NCBI GenBank assembly: GCA_017882405.1
Contig: JADGPO010000138.1
Coordinates: 1 to 9,845 of the forward strand
Length of the DNA: 9,845 bases
Direction of reading: 5' to 3'
Source: Solirubrobacteraceae bacterium
Lineage (GTDB): Bacteria > Actinomycetota > Thermoleophilia > Solirubrobacterales > Solirubrobacteraceae
In this document: positions 6,950-9,845 of the stretch, piece after piece
Layout: each line of letters begins with the position of its first letter
Position numbering within the stretch: the first letter of the stretch is position 1
Notes under the pieces: generated by a model
Seen by the model: the letters and a program-made list of their open reading frames with translations, nothing else
What the model was told of the DNA's origin: nothing
Databases searched by the model: none
Program-made: the position numbers and the translations under genes

Positions 6950-7392
6950 TCGAGTCCGGGGCTCCGGTCCCCGACTTCGTCCTTCAGCGGGCCGACGGCT
7001 CGCCCTTCACGCCCGCCGACCTGGAGGGCAAGACGACGGTGCTGGTGTTCTATCCGTTCGCCTTCAGCCCGGTGTGCACCGACCAGCTCAACCTCTACGA
7101 GGAGGTGCTGGACGACTTCCGCGAGCGCGGCGCCACCCTGTACGGCGTCTCCTGCGACGCCGCGTATTCGCAGACGGCGTTCATCGAGAAGCTGGGCGTG
7201 ACGATCGAGCAGCTGTCCGACTTCGAGCCCAAGGGCGCCACCTGCCGTGCCTTCGGCGTCTACCACGAGGGTGGCTTCCCCCAGCGGGCGCTGGCGATCG
7301 TCGGGCCCGACAAGGTCGTCAGCTGGAGCTATGAGGCGGCCTCGCCGGGGGACCTGCCCGGCGCCAATCTGATCTTCGACGCGCTGAAGTAG
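6946..7392 (+). CDS. Peroxiredoxin (AhpC/TSA family, AhpE-like)
   Basis: This thioredoxin-fold peroxidase should reduce hydroperoxides through a peroxidatic cysteine. The 148-residue protein has an N-terminal [12 protein letters not shown], then [10 protein letters not shown] with the peroxidatic Cys44 in a P-x3-S-x2-C motif (Ser instead of the commoner Thr), and [17 protein letters not shown] with the conserved Arg. Further cysteines at about 70 and 100 could act as resolving residues, but which one does is not clear. There is no signal peptide, so it is cytoplasmic. The start is TTG at 6946, overlapping the rpsO TGA by 4 nt (TTGA); no in-frame ATG or GTG precedes the conserved N-terminus, so this start is needed. 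The arrangement implies translational coupling to rpsO. A DsbA-like gene follows after 9 nt and may be a functional partner. It resembles mycobacterial AhpE and single-domain peroxiredoxins rather than classical AhpC. Confidence 0.92.
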   Translation: MIESGAPVPDFVLQRADGSPFTPADLEGKTTVLVFYPFAFSPVCTDQLNLYEEVLDDFRERGATLYGVSCDAAYSQTAFIEKLGVTIEQLSDFEPKGATCRAFGVYHEGGFPQRALAIVGPDKVVSWSYEAASPGDLPGANLIFDALK

Positions 7393-7401
7393 GTCGCTCC
7401 C

Positions 7402-7914
7402 GTGAGCGAGCTCGGCTCGGCTCCGGTTCCTGAGCCCGGCGACGACGACCACGTCCGCGGGCCGTCGTCAGCGCCGCTGGTGATCCTCTACGCCGACTTC
7501 GAGTGCCCGTTCTGCGCGGCGCTGCACGAACGCCTGGAGCGCATGACGGTGCACCTGGCGTTTCGTCATTTCCCGGTGCGCTCCAGCCACCCTCGCGCCT
7601 GGCCGGCCGCCTGCGCCGCCGAGGCGGCGGGACTGCAGGGTCGCTTCTGGGAGATGCATGGCGCGCTGTTCGCCGACACCGCCCGGCTCGAGGATCCCCA
7701 TCTGTGGGACCGGGCGCGGTCGCTGGGGCTCGACCTGGAGCGCTTTGACGCCGATCGCCATGGGGATGCCGTGCGCGAGCGCGTCAAGCGCGACTTCCGC
7801 TCCGGCGTGCGGGCGGGCGTCGTGACCACGCCGACGGCGTTCCTGGCCGAGGCCGATGGCACCCTGCGGACGGTCGCGGTGAGCGACCTGGAGACCGCGC
7901 TGGCGCGCAGTTAG
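7402..7914 (+). CDS. Cytoplasmic DsbA-family thioredoxin-like oxidoreductase
   Basis: The 170-residue product is a thioredoxin-fold protein of the DsbA/Thioredoxin_4 type. Visible are a first strand LVILYADFECPFC with active-site Cys35-Pro-Phe-Cys38, a helical insertion (about 70-130) with FWEMHGALFAD, typical of the family, and a cis-Pro loop GVVTTPTAFL with Thr143-Pro144. There is no signal peptide or membrane anchor, so unlike classical DsbA it should act in the cytoplasm. The N-terminal ~22 residues are acidic and Pro-rich. The start is GTG 7402; AGG at 7391-7393 is a weak ribosome-binding site overlapping the peroxiredoxin stop. The 9-nt spacing suggests co-transcription with the peroxiredoxin and perhaps rpsO. 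Recycling the peroxiredoxin is a reasonable guess from context, not shown. Related domains also occur fused to NhaA antiporters; no fusion is present here. Confidence 0.88.
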   Translation: MSELGSAPVPEPGDDDHVRGPSSAPLVILYADFECPFCAALHERLERMTVHLAFRHFPVRSSHPRAWPAACAAEAAGLQGRFWEMHGALFADTARLEDPHLWDRARSLGLDLERFDADRHGDAVRERVKRDFRSGVRAGVVTTPTAFLAEADGTLRTVAVSDLETALARS

Positions 7915-8099
7915 GCTGACGCCGGCTCGCTCGCCGGCTGGGGCGTGGTCGCGGGGACCATCTCGCGCTCGAGGTCTGAGACCGATGGCGGCCTTCCGCG
8001 CAGCGCCCCGCTCGCCTGCGCCCGGGTGACGAGCGCGTCGAGCACTCCGATCAGCTCGGTGTGGGCGACGCGAATCTCGTCGTTGGTCAGCCACGTGGC
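7911..8099 (-). pseudogene. Start-less minus-strand coding-like stretch (possible relic of a regulator C-terminus)
   Basis: On the minus strand an open frame of 62 codons runs from 8099 to a TAA at 7913-7911, directly preceded by an in-frame TAG (8102-8100). About nine in ten codons end in G or C, as in real genes here, and the translation looks protein-like: TWLTNDEIRVAHTELIGVLD, then ALVTRAQASGALRGR, then a Pro/Ala/Ser/Glu tail. The only in-frame start is an internal GTG at 8045, giving 44 residues, with no ribosome-binding site noted. The segment ALVTRAQASGALR is reminiscent of TetR-family C-termini, but that is a weak resemblance. Its stop overlaps the convergent DsbA-like gene's stop by 2 nt. 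It could be a decayed gene, an annotation-missed small ORF, or chance. Confidence 0.3.
7921..7938 (+). terminator. Weak GC-rich stem after the DsbA-like gene
   Basis: GCCGGC (7921-7926) and GCCGGC (7933-7938) can pair around a 6-nt TCGCTC loop, 6 nt after the stop codon at 7912-7914. There is no T-tract. The same bases encode a PASEPAS repeat on the minus-strand open stretch, so the symmetry may reflect that instead. Confidence 0.2.
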
Positions 8100-8103
8100 C
8101 TAA

Positions 8104-8172
8104 CTGGCCGCCGCGATCATGCTCGGCATCGCCGCCGTGTTGATGACCATCGTCCTGCGCAAGTCCCAATAA
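8104..8172 (+). pseudogene. Transmembrane-like fragment, probable gene remnant or tiny ORF
   Basis: After an in-frame TAA at 8101-8103, the + strand reads LAAAIMLGIAAVLMTIVLRK and then SQ before TAA at 8170-8172. Nearly every codon ends in G or C, and the composition is that of one membrane helix with a basic C-terminal end, as at the end of a transporter. From ATG 8119 the ORF would be only 17 residues, with no ribosome-binding site. I read it as a possible relic of a membrane protein; a genuine small membrane peptide or chance are alternatives. Confidence 0.25.
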
Positions 8173-8193
8173 CCGGACCGTGCGGTCCGTTTA
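8170..8193 (+). promoter_or_regulatory. 24-nt palindrome, TetR-type operator candidate (or terminator stem)
   Basis: The left arm TAACCGGACCG (8170-8180) and right arm CGGTCCGTTTA (8183-8193) are symmetric around TG (8181-8182) with one mismatch (8173/8190). The central CGGACCG/CGGTCCG is perfect, and flanking TAA/TTA extends the symmetry. AAACGGACCG-type dyads are typical of TetR-family operators. TTTACA (8190-8195) overlaps it and could be a -35. Read as RNA it is a 7-bp stem followed by a loose T-rich stretch, so termination of the preceding fragment is the alternative. Confidence 0.5.
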
Positions 8194-8255
8194 CACTTTG
8201 TTAGCACACCTACGCCGGCCGCACCACGGCCCGGGGCGGGCGCCTGCCCACCCGC

Positions 8256-8261
8256 TAGCAT
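8256..8261 (+). promoter_or_regulatory. Candidate -10 element (TAGCAT) for pnp
   Basis: TAGCAT in CCCGCTAGCATCAG matches TAnnnT. A start about 7 nt downstream would give a pnp leader of roughly 70 nt, which includes the upstream ORF and hairpin. The -35 region is GC-rich and not recognisable. Confidence 0.35.
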
Positions 8262-8276
8262 CAGCAGGGTTCGGAA

Positions 8277-8312
8277 CGACCGAAGAGAAACGATGAACTC
8301 CGCCGACCGAAG
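8277..8312 (+). repeat. Direct repeat CGACCGAAG in the pnp leader
   Basis: CGACCGAAG occurs at 8277-8285 and again at 8304-8312, 27 nt apart start to start. The second copy forms the last stem base and the loop of the leader hairpin; the first lies just upstream of the upstream-ORF ATG. It could be a repeated RNA-binding motif, or coincidence in a short leader. Confidence 0.45.
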
Positions 8313-8334
8313 GGCGGAGCAGAAGGGAAACTGA
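8293..8334 (+). CDS. Putative 13-codon upstream ORF in the pnp leader
   Basis: ATG 8293 opens a frame encoding MNSADRRAEQKGN and ending at TGA 8332-8334, only 4 nt before the pnp ATG. AAGAG (8283-8287) lies 5 nt upstream and is a moderate ribosome-binding site. The upstream ORF spans the leader hairpin and covers the pnp Shine-Dalgarno, so its translation would melt the stem and could feed reinitiation at pnp. The peptide itself shows no recognisable attenuation codon run. Whether it is translated cannot be told from sequence. Confidence 0.3.
   Translation: MNSADRRAEQKGN
8298..8319 (+). promoter_or_regulatory. Leader hairpin upstream of pnp
   Basis: CTCCGCC (8298-8304) pairs perfectly with GGCGGAG (8313-8319) around an 8-nt GACCGAAG loop. 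The stem ends just before the pnp ribosome-binding site (AGAAGGGA, 8321-8328). In E. coli, pnp is autoregulated through an RNase III-processed leader stem-loop; a comparable role here is an analogy only, since this stem is much shorter. Confidence 0.5.
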
Positions 8335-8338
8335 ATAT

Positions 8339-9845
8339 ATGTCTGACGCCGTTACGCGCGTCTCCGTCGAGATCGCGGGCAAAGAGATCTCGTTCGAGAC
8401 CGGCAAGTTGGCCAAGCAGGCCTCCGGCGCCGTCGTCGTCCGTACGGGCGACACCATGGTCCTTTGTACCGCCACCGCGGGGAACCTCCGCGATGTCGAC
8501 TTCCTCCCCCTCACGGTGGATGTCGAGGAGAGGATGTACGCCGCCGGGAAGATCCCCGGCTCGTTCTTCAAGCGCGAAGGTCGCGCGGGGGAGAAGGCGA
8601 CGCTGACCGCGCGTCTGATCGACCGTCCGATCCGTCCGCTGTTCCCCAAGGGCTGGCGGTATGAGACCCAGCTCGTGGCGCTGCCGATGTCGGTTGACCA
8701 CGTCAACCCGTACGACATGCTGGCGATGAACGGCGCGTCAACCGCGCTGATGGTCTCCAACATCCCGTTCCCGACGCCCGTGGGCGCCGTGCGCGTCGGC
8801 AAGATCAACGGCAACTTCGTCGTCAATCCCGACGAGGAGGCGCTGCTGGAGGGCGCCGACCTGGACCTGATCGTCGCCGGCACCGAAGAGGCCATCCTGA
8901 TGGTCGAGGCGGGCGCCAACGAGATCCCCGAGGCCGAGATCCTCGACGCCCTGGACATCGCGCACGAGAACATCAAGAAGCTGTGCGCCGCCCAGCGCGA
9001 GCTGGCCGAGAAGGCCGGCAAGGCCAAGACCGAGGGCGAGGTCCCGCAGGTCCATCACGAGCTCTACGAGCAGATCAAGGGCTCGCACGGCGCGGCCCTC
9101 GAGGCCGCCACGCAGGTGGTGGACAAGCTCGAGCGCCAGGACGCCACCAAGGCCGTCGAGGAGCTGATCCTCGGGCAGTACTCCGGCCTCCCGGACTCCG
9201 AGACCTACGCCGAGTACCGCGGCAATGCCCAGCGGGCGTTCGACAAGCTGGAGAAGACGATCATCCGCGAGCACATCGCGGTCGAGAAGAAGCGCCCGGA
9301 CGGCCGCTCAGCCGACGAGATCCGGCCGATCTCGATCGAGGTCGACGTGGCTCCCCGTACGCACGGCTCCGCGCTGTTCACCCGCGGTCAGACGCAGGCG
9401 CTCTCAGTCGCCGCGCTGGGCACCACGCGCGAGGAGATGCGCCTCGACACGCTCGGCCTGGAGACGACCAAGCGCTACTTCCACCACTACAACTTCCCGC
9501 CGTTCTCGGTCGGGGAGGCGGGCTTCATGCGGGGCCCCAAGCGCCGCGACATCGGCCACGGGGCGCTCGCCGAGCGTGCGCTGGTGGCGATGATCCCCAG
9601 CCAGGAGGAGTTCCCGTACACGATTCGCGTCGTGTCGGACATCCTCGAGTCCAACGGGTCCAGCTCGATGGCCTCGGTCTGCGGCTCGACGCTCGCCCTG
9701 ATGGACGCGGGCGTGCCGATCAAGGCTCCGGTGGCGGGCATCGCCATGGGCCTGATCAAGGAGGGCGATGACTACATCATCCTCACCGACATCGCCGGCG
9801 TCGAGGACCACCTCGGCGACATGGACTTCAAGGTCGCCGGCACGC
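8339..9845 (+). CDS. pnp: Polyribonucleotide nucleotidyltransferase (PNPase), 5' part, runs off window end
   Basis: PNPase is the phosphorolytic 3'-5' exoribonuclease of RNA decay. The frame is open from ATG 8339 to the last base, giving 502 complete codons; the KH and S1 RNA-binding domains lie beyond the window. The first RNase PH-like domain contains the RNA-channel motif FFKREGR at 76-82 and RLIDRPIRPLFPKG. An alpha-helical linker covers about 215-310. The second RNase PH domain starts with PDGRSADEIRPI and contains FTRGQTQAL, HHYNFPPFSVGE, RRDIGHGALAERAL and SNGSSSMASVCG. It then shows the metal-binding DHLGDMDF segment with Asp490 and Asp496, which match E. coli D486 and D492. The start is supported by AGAAGGGA (8321-8328) about 10 nt upstream. 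The usual neighbour rpsO is separated by two redox genes and a relic-like gap. Confidence 0.97.
   Translation, partial: MSDAVTRVSVEIAGKEISFETGKLAKQASGAVVVRTGDTMVLCTATAGNLRDVDFLPLTVDVEERMYAAGKIPGSFFKREGRAGEKATLTARLIDRPIRPLFPKGWRYETQLVALPMSVDHVNPYDMLAMNGASTALMVSNIPFPTPVGAVRVGKINGNFVVNPDEEALLEGADLDLIVAGTEEAILMVEAGANEIPEAEILDALDIAHENIKKLCAAQRELAEKAGKAKTEGEVPQVHHELYEQIKGSHGAALEAATQVVDKLERQDATKAVEELILGQYSGLPDSETYAEYRGNAQRAFDKLEKTIIREHIAVEKKRPDGRSADEIRPISIEVDVAPRTHGSALFTRGQTQALSVAALGTTREEMRLDTLGLETTKRYFHHYNFPPFSVGEAGFMRGPKRRDIGHGALAERALVAMIPSQEEFPYTIRVVSDILESNGSSSMASVCGSTLALMDAGVPIKAPVAGIAMGLIKEGDDYIILTDIAGVEDHLGDMDFKVAGT

Noticed and set aside
7468..8169. 233-codon minus-strand frame covering the DsbA-like gene and the gap
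   Set aside because: Most of it is the antisense shadow of the DsbA-like gene, and in the gap its codon-position pattern is poor compared with the 62-codon frame reported instead.
8217..8231. GGCCG/CGGCC short inverted repeat upstream of pnp
   Set aside because: A 5-bp GC stem is expected by chance in this composition and has no supporting context.
1..9845. CRISPR arrays, tRNA/rRNA genes, insertion sequences or attachment sites
   Set aside because: No regularly spaced repeats, tRNA-like arms, transposase motifs or terminal inverted repeats were found; the window is core genome.

Overview
The window is a stretch of a high-GC bacterial chromosome (strong G/C preference at third codon positions) that carries a conserved translation and RNA-metabolism cluster, all on the + strand. 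Gene order is nusA (3' part) - infB - ylxP/DUF503 - rbfA - DHH phosphoesterase (NrnA type) - truB - ribF - rpsO - peroxiredoxin - DsbA-like thiol oxidoreductase - pnp (5' part). Protein sequences, GC content, TAnnnT-type -10 elements close to start codons and a zinc-finger-like tail on NusA suggest an actinobacterium, perhaps a deep lineage such as Thermoleophilia. That placement is inferred from memory of families and was not tested.

Layout. Positions 1-3390 hold nusA, infB and the YlxP-like gene with very short gaps; there is no ylxR between nusA and infB. Positions 3432-4771 hold rbfA and the DHH phosphoesterase, overlapping by 4 nt. Positions 4772-5673 hold truB, whose start region lies in a 9-bp inverted repeat. 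Positions 5674-6648 hold a strong hairpin and a compact ribF. Positions 6649-7914 hold rpsO, a peroxiredoxin whose TTG start overlaps the rpsO stop, and a cytoplasmic DsbA-like protein. Positions 7915-8338 are the only long stretch without an intact gene. It contains a minus-strand open stretch without a start codon, a short plus-strand transmembrane-like fragment, a near-perfect 24-nt palindrome of TetR-operator type, and a pnp leader with a hairpin and a 13-codon upstream ORF. From 8339 pnp runs off the window end.

Functionally the genes serve transcription elongation and antitermination (NusA), translation initiation (IF2), 30S maturation (RbfA, S15), tRNA modification (TruB), RNA turnover (PNPase, NrnA-type nano-RNase/pAp phosphatase) and flavin cofactor synthesis (RibF). 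The thiol-redox pair between rpsO and pnp is the main departure from the widespread order, in which rpsO and pnp are adjacent. Most of the window is ordinary core genome. The points worth a second look are the NusA tail, the probable leaderless promoters, the truB inverted repeat, the shortened RibF loop, and the relic/operator/leader region before pnp.
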